A stretch of 64,000 nt of DNA from an uncultured Muribaculaceae bacterium (GCA_958439725.1 CAUBWJ010000005.1:37076-101075), one strand, 5' to 3'. Counted from the first letter of the stretch, positions 8,395 to 18,291 are shown. A program made the numbers and translations. The notes: a model not told the origin generated them from the letters alone.

Positions 8395-9791
8395 ATATAA
8401 AGAAAAGAATACCGTCACGGTTACTTGCCGTTATCGCGACCATGCTGTTTGTTGTGGCCGGTGCATGGGAGGCACAGTGCCGTTCGCTTGTGTACCGTCT
8501 GCATATCAACGATGAAATAGGCTCGTCGACCTGGCAGCACACGCGCCGCGCCCTCGAGGAAGCCACGGCCCGCAACGCCGACATATTCCTGCTGCATCTC
8601 AATACCTATGGAGGCGAGGTGGGCGCGGCCGATTCAATGCGCACCGCGCTGCTTCACGCCCCGATGCCTGTGGTGGCTTTTGTGGACAATAACGCAGCTT
8701 CGGCCGGTGCGCTGATAGCGTTGGCATGCGACTCTGTGTTCATGCGTCCTGACGCTTCGATGGGCGCAGCCACGGTGGTGAGCGGAACCGACGGCACGGC
8801 TATGCCCGACAAATACCAGTCGTATATGCGCGCCATAATGCGCGCCACGGCCGAGAGCCACGGCAAGGAGCCCGGGCCTGACTCGACCATGGTGTGGCGC
8901 CGCAATCCGCTGATAGCCGAGGCGATGGTTGATACCCGCGTGATTGTGCCGGGACTGATTGACAGCACCCGCGTGCTTACCCTGACGGCCGACGAGGCCG
9001 TGCGCTGGCATTACGCCGAGGGTAAGGCCGAGACGATTGACGATGTGCTTGCCAGTCTGGGTATCACGGATTATGATATAGCCACTTTCCGCCCTTCGTG
9101 GGTGGACTGGCTGATGGGATTCCTTACCAATCCCGCCGTGCAGGGAATGCTGATTATGGTGATTGTGGCCGGAATCTATTTCGAGCTTCAGAGCCCGGGC
9201 ATGGGATTCCCCTCGATGGCGGCGATCATTGCCGCGCTGCTCTATTTCATGCCCATGTATTTGACAGGAATCGTCGACAGCTGGGTGGTGATTGTGTTCT
9301 TTGCCGGGGCGGTGCTGCTCTGCCTGGAGGTGTTTGTGATTCCGGGGTTCGGAGTGGCGGGCATAACGGGCATAGCGGCCATGATTGTGGCCGTGATTGC
9401 CGGACTGCTGGAGAATTTCGCGCTCCCCGCGGGCGGCGAGATAGATCTGGGGGTAGTATGGCGCGCCATGCTCACGTTCTGCTGCGCGCTGGCGCTGGCT
9501 GTGGGCGCGATTGCGCTGCTGATGTCGAAATACGGCTCGCGGCTTGTGGGCCGACGCACTGAACTGACCCACCAGCAGCGTGTGGCCGACGGCTATATAG
9601 GCGTGGATACCGCTCCGTCGCGCCTTGTTGGCCGCGAGGGAGTTGCCGCCACGGCTTTACGCCCTTCGGGCAAGGTGGAGGTGGACGGCGAGCATTACGA
9701 CGCAGTGGCTCTCGGCGGCTTCATAGAGGCCGGGAGCAGGGTGAGGATAACGAAGTTTGAGAACGCGCAGCTTTATGTGCGCGGAGATTGA
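8391..9791 (+). CDS. NfeD-family membrane-bound serine protease (long form)
   Basis: The start at 8391 is chosen because it gives a proper signal/anchor sequence (MNIKKRIPSRLLAVIATMLF) and an ATGA overlap with the preceding gene; the frame is open further upstream, but only as an antisense-like shadow. The 466-residue protein has an N-terminal ClpP/crotonase-fold protease domain with nucleophile Ser104 in NNAASAGALIA and a likely general-base Lys141 in PDKYQSYM. Four or so transmembrane helices follow (about 225-350), then a C-terminal NfeD OB-fold (about 395-466). Long NfeD proteins usually pair with an SPFH/stomatin protein; the SPFH gene in this window is about 43 kb away, so this copy is not in the usual two-gene cluster. 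The C-terminus overlaps waaA by 19 bp tail to tail. Confidence 0.9.
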   Translation: MNIKKRIPSRLLAVIATMLFVVAGAWEAQCRSLVYRLHINDEIGSSTWQHTRRALEEATARNADIFLLHLNTYGGEVGAADSMRTALLHAPMPVVAFVDNNAASAGALIALACDSVFMRPDASMGAATVVSGTDGTAMPDKYQSYMRAIMRATAESHGKEPGPDSTMVWRRNPLIAEAMVDTRVIVPGLIDSTRVLTLTADEAVRWHYAEGKAETIDDVLASLGITDYDIATFRPSWVDWLMGFLTNPAVQGMLIMVIVAGIYFELQSPGMGFPSMAAIIAALLYFMPMYLTGIVDSWVVIVFFAGAVLLCLEVFVIPGFGVAGITGIAAMIVAVIAGLLENFALPAGGEIDLGVVWRAMLTFCCALALAVGAIALLMSKYGSRLVGRRTELTHQQRVADGYIGVDTAPSRLVGREGVAATALRPSGKVEVDGEHYDAVALGGFIEAGSRVRITKFENAQLYVRGD

Positions 9792-11038
9792 CCGGCGCCG
9801 AACACCACGTTGAAAATACGGTCGGTGGCGCCGATCTGTGAGGCGATGTAGCCCGCGGCTTTCTCTCCGCGGGAGCGCCTCAGGGGCTCGTCGGCCATAA
9901 GGGTGTCCATCTCTTTTTCGAATTCGGCGCGGCTGCCTACGGGAATGCCGCCGCCGAGTGCGGCCATGTCGCGGGCTTCCTTGAATTTGGTATGGTTAGG
10001 GCCGTAGACCACCGGCACGCCATATACGGCGGCCTCGTTGATGTTGTGGAGTCCGGCGCCGAAGCCTCCGCCCACGTAAGCCACCGTGGCATAGCGGTAG
10101 AGACTCGAGAGCTTGCCGAAGCAGTCAACTATTATGTGGCGCACATCTGCAGGCACGTCACCCTTTTCAAACCTGGCGTCAAGCTCGGAGAGCAATACGG
10201 CACCCGTTCCGAGTTCCGAGCGGAGTTTCTCCAGCCGGGCTGCATCGAACTCATGGGGGGCGATGATGGTGCGCACCTCGGGATGACGGCGAAGCCAGTC
10301 GAGATACACCGCCTCGTCCTGAGGCCAGGAGCTTCCGGCCACGAATGTGAACGCCGGCTCCTTGAACGCCGCTTCCACCGAGGGGAGGGGAGCGGCGGCG
10401 CGGCGTATGTCGGTCACGCGGTCAAAGCGGGTGTCGCCGGCTACCATGGCATTTTCCACGCCGATGGACCGGAGCATAGCGAGCGAGTCGGCATCCTGCA
10501 CGAAGATATAGTCGTAGCATTTGAGCATGCCGCGGAACATCGCGCCCCATTTCTTGAAGAAGGGTTGCGACGGACGGAATATCGACGATATGAGATATGT
10601 GGGAATGCCGCGGCGCTGCAGGGCGTGGAGATAGTTGCCCCAGAATTCGTATTTCACGAATATGGCCATGGCGGGATTCACGGTGTCGAGGAAGTCTCTG
10701 ACGCGCCCGGGGAGGTCAAACGGGAGATAGCACACCACGTCGGCCCCCTGATAGTTCTTGCGCACCTCGTAGCCCGAGGGCGAGAAGAATGTGAGGACAA
10801 TCCCGTAGTCGGGGTAATCGCGGCGCAGGCGCTCTATCACCGGGCGACCCTGCTCGAATTCGCCGAGTGAGGCTGTGTGTACCCAGATGTATTTCCTGCC
10901 CGGCACCAGAGCCTCGCGCAGGCGGGGAAGGGTCTCGCGCTGGCCGCGTATCATCTTGTCGGCTTTTGGATTGCGTGAGGCCACAAGCCGGGCGGCGAGA
11001 CTGTACAGACGTATTCCTGTATTATATAATGCGTTCAT
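9773..11038 (-). CDS. waaA: 3-deoxy-D-manno-octulosonic acid (Kdo) transferase
   Basis: The 421-residue protein matches the WaaA/KdtA family over its full length. It has an N-terminal membrane anchor (about 1-20), the GT30 N-terminal domain with the conserved HTASLGEFEQGRPVI (catalytic Glu60), and a C-terminal nucleotide-binding half with VGGGFGAGLHNINEAAVYG. It transfers Kdo from CMP-Kdo to lipid IVA at the inner face of the cytoplasmic membrane, the step that joins lipid A to the LPS core. It follows gltX on the same strand with a 26-nt gap, so the two are probably one operon. Confidence 0.95.
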   Translation of the reverse strand: MNALYNTGIRLYSLAARLVASRNPKADKMIRGQRETLPRLREALVPGRKYIWVHTASLGEFEQGRPVIERLRRDYPDYGIVLTFFSPSGYEVRKNYQGADVVCYLPFDLPGRVRDFLDTVNPAMAIFVKYEFWGNYLHALQRRGIPTYLISSIFRPSQPFFKKWGAMFRGMLKCYDYIFVQDADSLAMLRSIGVENAMVAGDTRFDRVTDIRRAAAPLPSVEAAFKEPAFTFVAGSSWPQDEAVYLDWLRRHPEVRTIIAPHEFDAARLEKLRSELGTGAVLLSELDARFEKGDVPADVRHIIVDCFGKLSSLYRYATVAYVGGGFGAGLHNINEAAVYGVPVVYGPNHTKFKEARDMAALGGGIPVGSRAEFEKEMDTLMADEPLRRSRGEKAAGYIASQIGATDRIFNVVFGAGQSPRT

Positions 11039-11064
11039 CGCGCGGAGTATCGTGTGTTAGCACT

Positions 11065-12594
11065 TTAGCAGGGCTTGATGCGCTCTATGCCAAGTTCGAT
11101 GCGGCGCACGGTCTCGTCGAGGCCCATGAGTTCGGTGATGTCAAACATGTGGGGGCCTTTGCATTCGCCAACCACGGTGAGACGGAAGGCGTTCATCACA
11201 TTGCCGAGATGGTAGCCTTTCGATTCTATCCATCCGAGCACTACCGGCTCCGCTGCCTGGGAAGAGAAGTCGGGCAGACCTTTGAGCACCTCTATGAGCT
11301 CTTTCATAATGCCGGGCATTTCCTCGCTCCAGCGTTTCTTGACGGCCTTGGGGTCGTATGTCTCCGGTTCGCGGAAGAAGAATCCGGCCTGGTCCCAGAG
11401 GTCGCTCACAAAGCTGATGCGGCTCTTTACCATATCGACGGCGCGTGCAATATAGGAGTCGTCGAAAGCGGAGGGGTCAACGCCATTGGCGCTCATCACG
11501 GGCTTGAAGAGCTGCGCGAGCTGCTCGCCGCTCATCTCCTGGAGATATTTGTGGTTGAACCATTTGCCTTTCTCGAAGTCGAAGCGGGCGCCGGAGCGCG
11601 AGCAGTGGTCGAGCGAGAATTTGGCTATCAGTTCGTCCATTGACATTATTTCGGTGTCGTCGCCCGGGTTCCAGCCAAGGAGCGCGAGGAAGTTGACCAC
11701 GGCCTGAGGCAGATAGCCCTTCTCGCGGTATCCGCTTGAGATTTCGCCGCTTTTGGGGTCGTGCCATTCCAGAGGGAACACGGGGAATCCGAGGCGGTCG
11801 CCGTCGCGCTTGCTGAGTTTGCCTTTTCCGTCGGGCTTGAGCAGCAGGGGCAGATGCACGAAGGCCGGCATGGTGTCGGTCCATCCGAAAGCCTCGTAAA
11901 GGAGCACGTGGAGGGGGGCCGAAGGCAGCCATTCCTCGCCGCGTATCACATGGCTCACCTCCATCAGGTGGTCATCGACGATGTTGGCAAGATGGTAGGT
12001 GGGCAGATCGTCGGCACTTTTATAAAGCACCTTGTCGTCAAGCACCGATGAGTTGATGGTGACTTTGCCGCGGATAAGGTCGTTGACCTCGACCTCGCGT
12101 CCGGGTTCGATCTTGAAACGGACCACGTAGGGCGTTCCGTCGGCTATGAGTTTCTCCACCTCTTCGGCCGGTATGGTAAGGGAATTGCGCATGGAGGCGC
12201 GGGTGGAGGCGTCATACTGGAAATTGGCCTTTTCGGCGCGGGCTTTTTCCAGCTCGGCCGGGGTGTCGAAGGCAATGTAGGCTTTTCCGGCGTCGAGAAG
12301 CATCTTCACGTGCTCGCGGTAGATGTCGCGACGCTCGCTCTGCTTGTAGGGCCCGTAGGCTCCGCCTTCTCTCACGCCCTCGTCAATTCCGATACCCAGC
12401 CAGGCAAGAGCCTCGTTGATGTAATCTTCGGCGCCGGGCACGAAACGGTTGCTGTCGGTGTCCTCTATTCGCAGAATCATGTCGCCGCCGTTCTGGCGCG
12501 CGAACAGATAATTGTAGAGAGCGGTACGCACACCGCCTATATGGAGCGGCCCCGTGGGCGACGGAGCAAATCTTACCCTTACTTTTCTTTCCAT
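11065..12594 (-). CDS. gltX: Glutamate--tRNA ligase
   Basis: The 509-residue protein is a class I aminoacyl-tRNA synthetase. It begins with [20 protein letters not shown] (HIGH motif at 18-21) and contains the KMSKS-type motif as [17 protein letters not shown]. The C-terminal anticodon-binding helical domain is present (about 350-509). It charges tRNA-Glu (and possibly tRNA-Gln, if the organism uses the transamidation route; this cannot be judged here). The length matches other Bacteroidales GltX. waaA lies directly downstream. Confidence 0.97.
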   Translation of the reverse strand: MERKVRVRFAPSPTGPLHIGGVRTALYNYLFARQNGGDMILRIEDTDSNRFVPGAEDYINEALAWLGIGIDEGVREGGAYGPYKQSERRDIYREHVKMLLDAGKAYIAFDTPAELEKARAEKANFQYDASTRASMRNSLTIPAEEVEKLIADGTPYVVRFKIEPGREVEVNDLIRGKVTINSSVLDDKVLYKSADDLPTYHLANIVDDHLMEVSHVIRGEEWLPSAPLHVLLYEAFGWTDTMPAFVHLPLLLKPDGKGKLSKRDGDRLGFPVFPLEWHDPKSGEISSGYREKGYLPQAVVNFLALLGWNPGDDTEIMSMDELIAKFSLDHCSRSGARFDFEKGKWFNHKYLQEMSGEQLAQLFKPVMSANGVDPSAFDDSYIARAVDMVKSRISFVSDLWDQAGFFFREPETYDPKAVKKRWSEEMPGIMKELIEVLKGLPDFSSQAAEPVVLGWIESKGYHLGNVMNAFRLTVVGECKGPHMFDITELMGLDETVRRIELGIERIKPC

Positions 12595-12629
12595 TTGTCA
12601 ATCAACTTTTATGAGCATTAAAAGCGCCG

Positions 12630-12637
12630 CAAAGTTA
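12630..12637 (-). promoter_or_regulatory. gltX: Probable -7 box of the gltX-waaA operon
   Basis: On the minus strand this reads TAACTTTG, a match to TAnnTTTG, about 35 nt upstream of the gltX start. No clear TTG is present at the expected -33 position, so the assignment rests on the -7 box and its position. Confidence 0.5.
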
Positions 12638-12803
12638 CTCATTTATTCCCGTTTTCCCTCACATTTTCCTCCAGAACAAATCTCAGAAATATCAAATGGG
12701 TGGTGGAACCGGAGTTTTTTTCCTGGCTATGGTAAAGTAGAAACCTTTTTTTATTTTTGAAGTGATACGTCCGACCCGTCTGACTTGTCCGAATCTTTTG
12801 TAA

Positions 12804-12841
12804 TAAAAAAAGCCGCAGGGAGCGGAGGCTCGATGCGGCTT
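12804..12841 (-). terminator. Rho-independent terminator of tRNA-Arg
   Basis: On the minus strand an AGCCGCA...TGCGGCT stem encloses an inner GAGC/GCTC stem and is followed by a run of seven T. It starts about 10 nt after the tRNA 3' end, which makes the tRNA a monocistronic unit. Confidence 0.85.
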
Positions 12842-12850
12842 GAAATCAGG

Positions 12851-12924
12851 TGATTCGGATGCGACTCGAACGCATGACCGTCTGCTTAGAAGGCAGATGC
12901 TCTATCCAGCTGAGCTACCGAACC
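12851..12924 (-). tRNA. tRNA-Arg (anticodon TCT)
   Basis: The minus strand folds as a complete 74-nt cloverleaf: acceptor GGTTCGG with CCGAATC (one G-T pair), the conserved TAGCTCAGC D-arm start, anticodon stem TCTGC/GCAGA with loop CTTCTAA (anticodon TCT, reading AGA codons), and T-arm ATGCG-TTCGAGT-CGCAT. The discriminator base is A. The following bases are CCT, so the terminal CCA is not encoded and must be added after transcription. A strong promoter and a terminator bracket the gene. Confidence 0.97.
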
Positions 12925-12939
12925 CTGGGTTTCGTGGCG

Positions 12940-12970
12940 CAAAGTTAGGCAATTTTGGGTATGACTGCAA
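12940..12970 (-). promoter_or_regulatory. Promoter of tRNA-Arg
   Basis: On the minus strand TTG, exactly 20 nt, then TAACTTTG: a textbook Bacteroidetes promoter, ending 15 nt before the mature tRNA 5' end. Confidence 0.85.
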
Positions 12971-13082
12971 GATTTCGGAACAATTTAGCTAATTTTGAGG
13001 TGAATTTTCCTTGTGGCGGGGCTCTTGATGACTTTCCCGGAACTTTACGGGAGGCTGCCGCCCAAAAAATTCTGAGTTAACG

Positions 13083-13125
13083 CCGCAAAGGCTATAAACC
13101 AAACACCGCGAAGGCTATAAACCAA
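13083..13125. repeat. Two 20-bp direct repeats in the leader of the GlmU-like gene
   Basis: CCGC(A/G)AAGGCTATAAACCAA occurs at 13083-13102 and 13106-13125, with one mismatch and a 23-nt period, ending 5 nt before the start codon at 13131. The second copy covers the place where a ribosome-binding site would lie. Function unknown. Confidence 0.8.
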
Positions 13126-13130
13126 TTGTT

Positions 13131-14300
13131 ATGTCACGAAATATAATTCTTGCTGATAATGCCGAGGCTCGCCTTTCTCTGCTGCCTCTCACTTTTACCC
13201 GACCGATTGCCCGGCTGCTCACGGGCCTATTCACCATCGAGGAACGCTGGCAGCGCTATCTCCGGGGGGAGTATTCGTATCTTACGGCCGACTATCTCTC
13301 GGAGGTGTTTCCGCTCAGAGAGTCGGGCGACGACAATCTGATAATAGACTCGCGCGTGATTGCCGACCGGCAGCTTGCCGAGGCCGTCGCGGCCCTCAGG
13401 ATGGGCGAAGGCCTTATGGCTGGCGACGTGCTCGTGGCGCGGCGCGGGGCCGTGGAGGACCAACCGGAGAGCATTATGAAATATGAAGGCCCGGTGACGG
13501 TAATCAACCGTCCGTTCGACGTGTTCCTGACCAACGGCGCGGCGCTGGAGAGCGACTTTGCCGAAGTGACACGCGGACGCACATCGCAGCCGTTGCCGCC
13601 ATCGTGCATGGTGATAGGCGACGCGTCGCGGCTCTTTATTGAGGAAGGTGCCACCGTGTCGGGCGCGGTGATAAACGTGGAGACCGGGCCGGTCTACATC
13701 GGTCCCGGAGCCACGGTGATGGAGGGGGCGTGCATGCGTGGCCCTATCGCCGTCCTCGACCATTCGACCGTAAACATGGGCGCCAAGATTTATGGCGCGA
13801 CGACCATCGGTCCGCACTCCAAGGTGGGCGGTGAACTGAACAACGTGGTGATTATCGGCTACAGCAACAAGGCCCACGACGGTTTTTTGGGCAACGCCGT
13901 GATAGGGGAGTGGTGCAACCTCGGCGCAGGCTCCACGGCCTCAAATCTCAAGAACGACTATACGGAAATCAAGCTCTGGAACTATGCCTCGCGACGGTTC
14001 CAGCGCACCGGGCTGCAGTTCTGCGGTCTGATAATGGGCGACCATTCCAAGGCCGGCATCAACACCATGTTCAATACGGCCACTGTGATCGGTGTGGGCG
14101 TCAATGTGCACGGCACCGGCTTCCCGCGCAATTTCGTGCCGTCGTTTTCCGACGGCTCCGCATCCGGATTCTCCGAGCAGTCCCTTCAGAAATTCATGGA
14201 TGTGGCCCGGCGCGTGATGGCGCGCCGCGACCGCACGCTTGGCGAGGCGGAGGTGAGGATGTATGAGGCGTTGTATTCTCTGACGGAGACTTACCGCTGA
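13131..14300 (+). CDS. GlmU-like sugar nucleotidyltransferase/acyltransferase family protein
   Basis: The 389-residue protein is the Bacteroidetes GlmU-like type. The N-terminal ~170 residues resemble a degenerate nucleotidyltransferase domain (MSRNIILADNAEARLSLLPL in place of a typical GxGxR signature). A left-handed beta-helix of hexapeptide repeats follows (about 175-330: VYIGPGATVMEGACMRGPIA, TIGPHSKVGGELNNVVIIGY). The missing classical P-loop suggests that the N-terminal half may not make UDP-GlcNAc as E. coli GlmU does, so the substrate is left open. Homologues are usually annotated as putative sugar nucleotidyl transferase. It is flanked by tRNA-Arg and a convergent antiporter gene. 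Confidence 0.8.
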   Translation: MSRNIILADNAEARLSLLPLTFTRPIARLLTGLFTIEERWQRYLRGEYSYLTADYLSEVFPLRESGDDNLIIDSRVIADRQLAEAVAALRMGEGLMAGDVLVARRGAVEDQPESIMKYEGPVTVINRPFDVFLTNGAALESDFAEVTRGRTSQPLPPSCMVIGDASRLFIEEGATVSGAVINVETGPVYIGPGATVMEGACMRGPIAVLDHSTVNMGAKIYGATTIGPHSKVGGELNNVVIIGYSNKAHDGFLGNAVIGEWCNLGAGSTASNLKNDYTEIKLWNYASRRFQRTGLQFCGLIMGDHSKAGINTMFNTATVIGVGVNVHGTGFPRNFVPSFSDGSASGFSEQSLQKFMDVARRVMARRDRTLGEAEVRMYEALYSLTETYR

Positions 14301-14324
14301 TTTGTTGTCGGACAGGCTCTTAGA

Positions 14325-16526
14325 TCAGAGCTCTATGCGGTTCTGGCGGTTGCGGTGGGTGAAGCGCTTGCGCAGCGCTATGCCGCGGCGGTAGATTTCC
14401 ATGACACGCAGCCAGATGGGCGACGGAGCCGAGGCAATGTCGGTGGAGAGCGAATCGGCCATCATCGGCACTATGCCCTCGTCGCCGAACTGCTCCGGAT
14501 AGATTATAAGCAGGTTATTTCGCGAGAAATACTTGCGCAGAAACTCCGGCAGTGTGTCCATAAACGAGGTGAACGAGACCGATGCGCGGCGGGAGCTCAC
14601 AACGACCATCAGGTCGTCGTCCAGAATCTTATTGGCCAGCAGCACGAAATCGTCCATCTGTTCCAGCGGCCGGAACTCTGCGCGTATTTCAAAGGCGCCG
14701 CTGCGGAGCACGGCCTTGATGGCTCCGGCTGTGGCCGACGAACAGCAGAAAATAATTCGGCAACCGAGCTGGCGCGTGATATTGCCAAGCGCTTCCACCC
14801 ACTGGCGGAAGCCGGTCTCATACTCGGCTTTCGGAGGAACGGCAACCACCACGCGCGTCACGGTGTTGATGGGTATGAAGCAGCGTGAGATGGAAATCAT
14901 GCGGTATGTGGCCTTGAGCAGTTGCTCGAGCTTGTCGCCCAGAAAACTGTCCAGTACCATCGTGCGGCGGTGCAGACCTATTACCACCTCCGTTATGTCG
15001 CGCTCGTGGATGGCGTTGAGCACGCCCGTGACGAAGTTGTAATCGTAGCGTTCCACAGGTTCCAGCCTCAGGTCGACGCTCGCTGCCACCTGTTCGGCCG
15101 TGTCGAGCGAACTGCGGCCCACGGCGCGGCTCTGTGCGGAATTGTCGTTGCGCACATGCAGGGCGTAGAGATGTCGCGCTCGGCTGTCGGCAGGCTGCAT
15201 CATCACGGCGAGGTTCACCAGTTCAGTGGCCGATTCGGGGTTAGCTACGGGAATGAGCACATTGGAAATGCGCGACTTGTCCTTGGCGTTCTCTCCGGTA
15301 AGAATCTCCTCTTTTGTCAGGCTCATCACCTTGAGCTTCGAGGCCGCGCGCGAGGTGCCGAGGGAGCTGACGGTGCATGTGACGAGTATCATCACTATGG
15401 TGCCGTCGAGAATCGTTTCCTCGAAAATCCCCAGATTGAAGCCGATCATCACCACAGCCAGCGCTACGGCCGTGTGGGCATTGCTGAGCTGATACATAAT
15501 CGAGCGGTCGATGGCATTCATACCGAACGTTTTCTGCGTGGCGAAAGCGGCAAGCCATTTGGTGGCCATGGCTGTGGCGCACATAACCGTGGCCACATAG
15601 ATGGTGTTCCATCCCGTGAACAGCACCTTTATATTTATGAGCATTCCCACACCTATCAGGAAATAGGGAATGAAAAGTGCGTTGCCCACGAACTCTATGC
15701 GTCCCATCAGGGGCGACTTTCCGGGAATATAACGGTTGAGAACCAGTCCGGCGTAGAAAGCGCCGAACACGGCCTCAATGTGTATTGCGACAGCCATCTC
15801 CGCCGCCAGGAACACCATGGCGAGTACGTAGATAAACTGCAGTATGGTCTCGTGGTAGCGTTTGAAAAACCACCGCGTGAGCCGCGGGTAGATATATACC
15901 GTTATGATGCAGTAGAGAATCAGAGAACCCAGCAGACGCAGTATTCCCATCACCTCGAAGCTGCCGTCGCGCGCCACTCCCACCGTGGCCGCAAGCACAA
16001 TGAGTGACCCCAGTACGGTAAAGATGGTGCCAGCTATGGCTATGACCACGGCCGGTTGCCGGGTGAGGCCGAAGCGCGACACTATGGGATAGGCGAGCAG
16101 AGTGTGGGCCGCAAACATCGAGGCGAGGAGCACCGATGTGAGCAGGCTGAGTTTCAGGAATGTCAGTGCCGCCACCGTTCCCAGCAAAAGAGGTATGAAG
16201 AAGGTGAACATACCGAACACCACGCCTTTGCGCAGGTTCTTCTTCAGGTGGTACATGTCTATCTCTATACCCGCCAGGAACATGAGATAGAGAAGCCCTA
16301 CCTGACCGAACACCTCGAAGCTCATGTCGCGTGCCAGGAGGTTGAACCCGTAGGGACCGGCTATCACACCCGCCAGTATGAGACCTATAACGGTGGGAAT
16401 CCTCAGGCGGTTGAATATCATGGGTGTGACCAGCATGATCATCAGAACCACGAGGAAGATACCCACCGGCGACGTTATCAGTGGCCGGGTGGCGTTGATT
16501 GCGTATGCTATGAGGGCGGTGCTCAC
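14325..16526 (-). CDS. Kef-type (CPA2) cation:proton antiporter with C-terminal Usp-like region
   Basis: The 733-residue protein has about 12 transmembrane helices (residues 15-400) with the CPA2 features [32 protein letters not shown] and the acidic FLAGIE ion-site motif. It ends in a soluble region (about 430-720) with two universal-stress-protein-like folds ([40 protein letters not shown]). Family members exchange Na+ or K+ for protons across the cytoplasmic membrane. The start is GTG: its bases overlap the asd stop (GTGA), so it should be translated from the asd transcript. No TrkA-N (KTN) domain is present, unlike KefB/KefC. Confidence 0.9.
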   Translation of the reverse strand: MSTALIAYAINATRPLITSPVGIFLVVLMIMLVTPMIFNRLRIPTVIGLILAGVIAGPYGFNLLARDMSFEVFGQVGLLYLMFLAGIEIDMYHLKKNLRKGVVFGMFTFFIPLLLGTVAALTFLKLSLLTSVLLASMFAAHTLLAYPIVSRFGLTRQPAVVIAIAGTIFTVLGSLIVLAATVGVARDGSFEVMGILRLLGSLILYCIITVYIYPRLTRWFFKRYHETILQFIYVLAMVFLAAEMAVAIHIEAVFGAFYAGLVLNRYIPGKSPLMGRIEFVGNALFIPYFLIGVGMLINIKVLFTGWNTIYVATVMCATAMATKWLAAFATQKTFGMNAIDRSIMYQLSNAHTAVALAVVMIGFNLGIFEETILDGTIVMILVTCTVSSLGTSRAASKLKVMSLTKEEILTGENAKDKSRISNVLIPVANPESATELVNLAVMMQPADSRARHLYALHVRNDNSAQSRAVGRSSLDTAEQVAASVDLRLEPVERYDYNFVTGVLNAIHERDITEVVIGLHRRTMVLDSFLGDKLEQLLKATYRMISISRCFIPINTVTRVVVAVPPKAEYETGFRQWVEALGNITRQLGCRIIFCCSSATAGAIKAVLRSGAFEIRAEFRPLEQMDDFVLLANKILDDDLMVVVSSRRASVSFTSFMDTLPEFLRKYFSRNNLLIIYPEQFGDEGIVPMMADSLSTDIASAPSPIWLRVMEIYRRGIALRKRFTHRNRQNRIEL

Positions 16527-17530
16527 TTCTTGTGGGCAAGCATGAACATGGCAATCTGCACGGCGTTCAGAGCCGCTCCTTTTTTAATCTGGTCGCCTAC
16601 AATCCAGAATGTGAGGCCGCAGGGGTTTGTGAGGTCCTTGCGCAGACGGCCCACATAGACAGGGTCGGTGCCTGCCGCGTCGAGGGGCATAGGGTATTTC
16701 TTGGAGGCGGGTTCGTCGACCACCACCAGGCCCTCGGCGTTTTCAAATGCATGGCGAACTGCATCCAGTCCCAGAGGCTGCTCGGTTTCAGCCCAGATGG
16801 CCTCGCTGTGGGCGCGGAGCACAGGCACGCGCACGCACATCGCGCTTACGTCGAGACCGGGTGCATGCATGATTTTTTTGGTCTCGTTGAACATCTTCAT
16901 CTCCTCCTTGGTGTAGCCGTTGTCCATGAACACGTCGACCTGCGGGATGAGGTTGTAGGCGAGCTGATAGGCGAACTTCTCGACCGTCGGCTCCTTTCCG
17001 GCCAGAAGCTCCTCGTACTGGTGGCGGAGTTCTTCCATGGCCGAAGCTCCCGCGCCGCTTGCTGCCTGATAGGTAGCCACGTGCACGCGGCGTATCGGGC
17101 TCAGGTCGTTGATGGGCTTGAGAGCCACAACCATCTGTATGGTGGTGCAGTTGGGGTTGGCAATGATATTGCGGGGGGCATTGAACGCGTCCATGCCGTT
17201 GACCTCCGGAACAACCAGAGGCACATCCTCGTCCATGCGGAAAGCGCTTGAATTGTCAATCATCAGGGCGCCGTGGCGGGTGATGGTTTCGGCATATTCC
17301 TTGCTCACTGAGGCGCCTGCCGATACAAAAGCGAAGTCTATACCCTTGAAATCGTCGCCATGACGGAGTTCCTTCACTTCGTATTCTTTTCCGCGAAAAG
17401 TATATTTGCGTCCGGCACTGCGTTTCGAGCCGAAGAGCACGAGGTTGTCGATAGGAAAATTCTGTTCGTCGAGCACGCGGAGAAACTCCTGGCCCACTGC
17501 GCCGCTGGCGCCAACAATAGCTACGTTCAT
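16523..17530 (-). CDS. asd: Aspartate-semialdehyde dehydrogenase
   Basis: The start at 17530 gives [20 protein letters not shown], the standard N-terminus with the NADP-binding GASGAVG motif. The frame is open 41 codons further upstream, but that extension has no family similarity. The 335-residue protein has the catalytic Cys128 in [10 protein letters not shown] and the later His in [13 protein letters not shown]. It reduces aspartyl-4-phosphate to aspartate semialdehyde, the branch point to lysine/diaminopimelate, threonine and methionine. The stop codon overlaps the GTG start of the Kef-type antiporter. A TAAATTTG -7-like box lies about 40 nt upstream on the minus strand. Confidence 0.95.
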   Translation of the reverse strand: MNVAIVGASGAVGQEFLRVLDEQNFPIDNLVLFGSKRSAGRKYTFRGKEYEVKELRHGDDFKGIDFAFVSAGASVSKEYAETITRHGALMIDNSSAFRMDEDVPLVVPEVNGMDAFNAPRNIIANPNCTTIQMVVALKPINDLSPIRRVHVATYQAASGAGASAMEELRHQYEELLAGKEPTVEKFAYQLAYNLIPQVDVFMDNGYTKEEMKMFNETKKIMHAPGLDVSAMCVRVPVLRAHSEAIWAETEQPLGLDAVRHAFENAEGLVVVDEPASKKYPMPLDAAGTDPVYVGRLRKDLTNPCGLTFWIVGDQIKKGAALNAVQIAMFMLAHKK

Positions 17531-17817
17531 CGCTTTTATGGGTGTTTTGTGGTTAAACTTTGCAAATTTACTCATTTTGCCTGAAATTTCGGAAATAGCA
17601 GGTGTGAAAAAACTTGAGGGCCGCGCTGAGCGTACGTAGAGTGAGCATCGCAATTCTTAGTGATGTGGCAACGGCGATAGGTATTGTCGTCGGAAAGCAT
17701 TCCGGAAGGGATGTGAACGGTGTGGAAACGTCTATATTGTAACACCTCGCGTAGTCTGATTCCCAATATTTTGCGAAAAAAAGAGTTTATATTGAGTGAA
17801 TTTGAAATCAGGATATA
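17531..17817. other. Intergenic stretch upstream of asd, no convincing gene
   Basis: This is the first part of the 524-bp gap between asd and the DUF3791/DUF3990 module. It holds the probable asd promoter near its left end. An 87-codon minus-strand open frame (17572-17835) has no recognisable family and atypical composition, so it is not called. The right part of the gap carries the candidate small RNA described separately. Confidence 0.6.
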
Positions 17818-17848
17818 TTGCGGTGTGCGCGACAAGATTTTAATTTTG
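17818..17848 (+). promoter_or_regulatory. Promoter of orphan transcription unit (candidate sRNA 1)
   Basis: TTG (17818-17820), exactly 20 nt, then TAATTTTG (17841-17848): a perfect match to the Bacteroidetes -33/-7 arrangement, with no open reading frame of note downstream before a terminator. Confidence 0.75.
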
Positions 17849-17854
17849 TATTCA

Positions 17855-17982
17855 CAAGGCGTGAGAAGATGCGCCTTAAAAGAGAAAGAAGTGCATAAAC
17901 GTTATGTGATTTTGGGTTAGGTTTATGGTTTTATAACCATAGACATGAGGACGCGTCAGTGATGATACGTCCTTTTGTTTTC
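17855..17982 (+). ncRNA. Candidate small RNA, about 128 nt
   Basis: The unit is defined by a perfect promoter just upstream and a Rho-independent terminator at its 3' end. Within it, AAGGCG/CGCCTT (17858-17879 region) and TGGTT/AACCA can form stems before the terminator hairpin. No ORF longer than a few codons with a plausible start was found. It does not match any RNA family I can name (6S, tmRNA and RNase P are ruled out by size and motifs). Boundaries are estimates: start from the -7 box position, end from the U-tract. Confidence 0.55.
17948..17982 (+). terminator. Rho-independent terminator of candidate sRNA 1
   Basis: AGGACGCGTCA pairs with TGATACGTCCT (one C-A mismatch, one G-T pair) around a GTGA loop, followed by TTTTGTTTTC. 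The T-run is only on the plus-strand side, which sets the direction. Confidence 0.75.
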
Positions 17983-18054
17983 ATTATTGGATTTCACGCC
18001 GGTGTGCGTCTGCGGTTGCTATACACAACTTCCGCTCCCGTACACCGGCATTTT

Positions 18055-18291
18055 TTATCGTGCTTCCTGACTTTTCGCTGTTTCCTGAAATTCATCCCAG
18101 ATCAGGGTGGCAAGATACTTGTCGCTTCGGCACTGGAGGTCAGCGACCCCCTCTTCAATCAAATCGGAAGTTATTGAGCGGTAATAGATATCTGTGGCAT
18201 CCTGCAATGAGATTCCATATAGATTACAGAGGCTTATTATTATGTTGGCCACCTTGGTCGCTCTTAAGGACATTTTGCTTTCTTCGGTCAT
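18055..18291 (-). CDS. DUF3791-like protein (possible antitoxin component)
   Basis: A 78-residue acidic-to-neutral protein with the helical look of DUF3791 (NIIISLCNLYGISLQDATDIYY, ending in a helix with the phrase CRSDKYLATLIWDEFQET). It is the last gene of three, each overlapping the next by 4 bp (ATGA); its start lies in the end of the DUF3990 gene. DUF3791 proteins are regularly encoded next to DUF3990 proteins in Bacteroidetes and Firmicutes, which suggests a paired function. The antitoxin role is inferred from context and size only. Confidence 0.75.
   Translation of the reverse strand: MTEESKMSLRATKVANIIISLCNLYGISLQDATDIYYRSITSDLIEEGVADLQCRSDKYLATLIWDEFQETAKSQEAR

Noticed and set aside
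17531..17653. 41-codon extension at the asd N-terminus
   Set aside because: It has no similarity to the family; GASGAVG begins correctly from the ATG at 17530.
17572..17835. 87-codon minus-strand frame with a vague AraC-like phrase (SFFRKILGIRLREV)
   Set aside because: Only a short stretch resembles an AraC helix; there is no ribosome-binding site or conserved length, and it overlaps the asd 5' region and the sRNA promoter.
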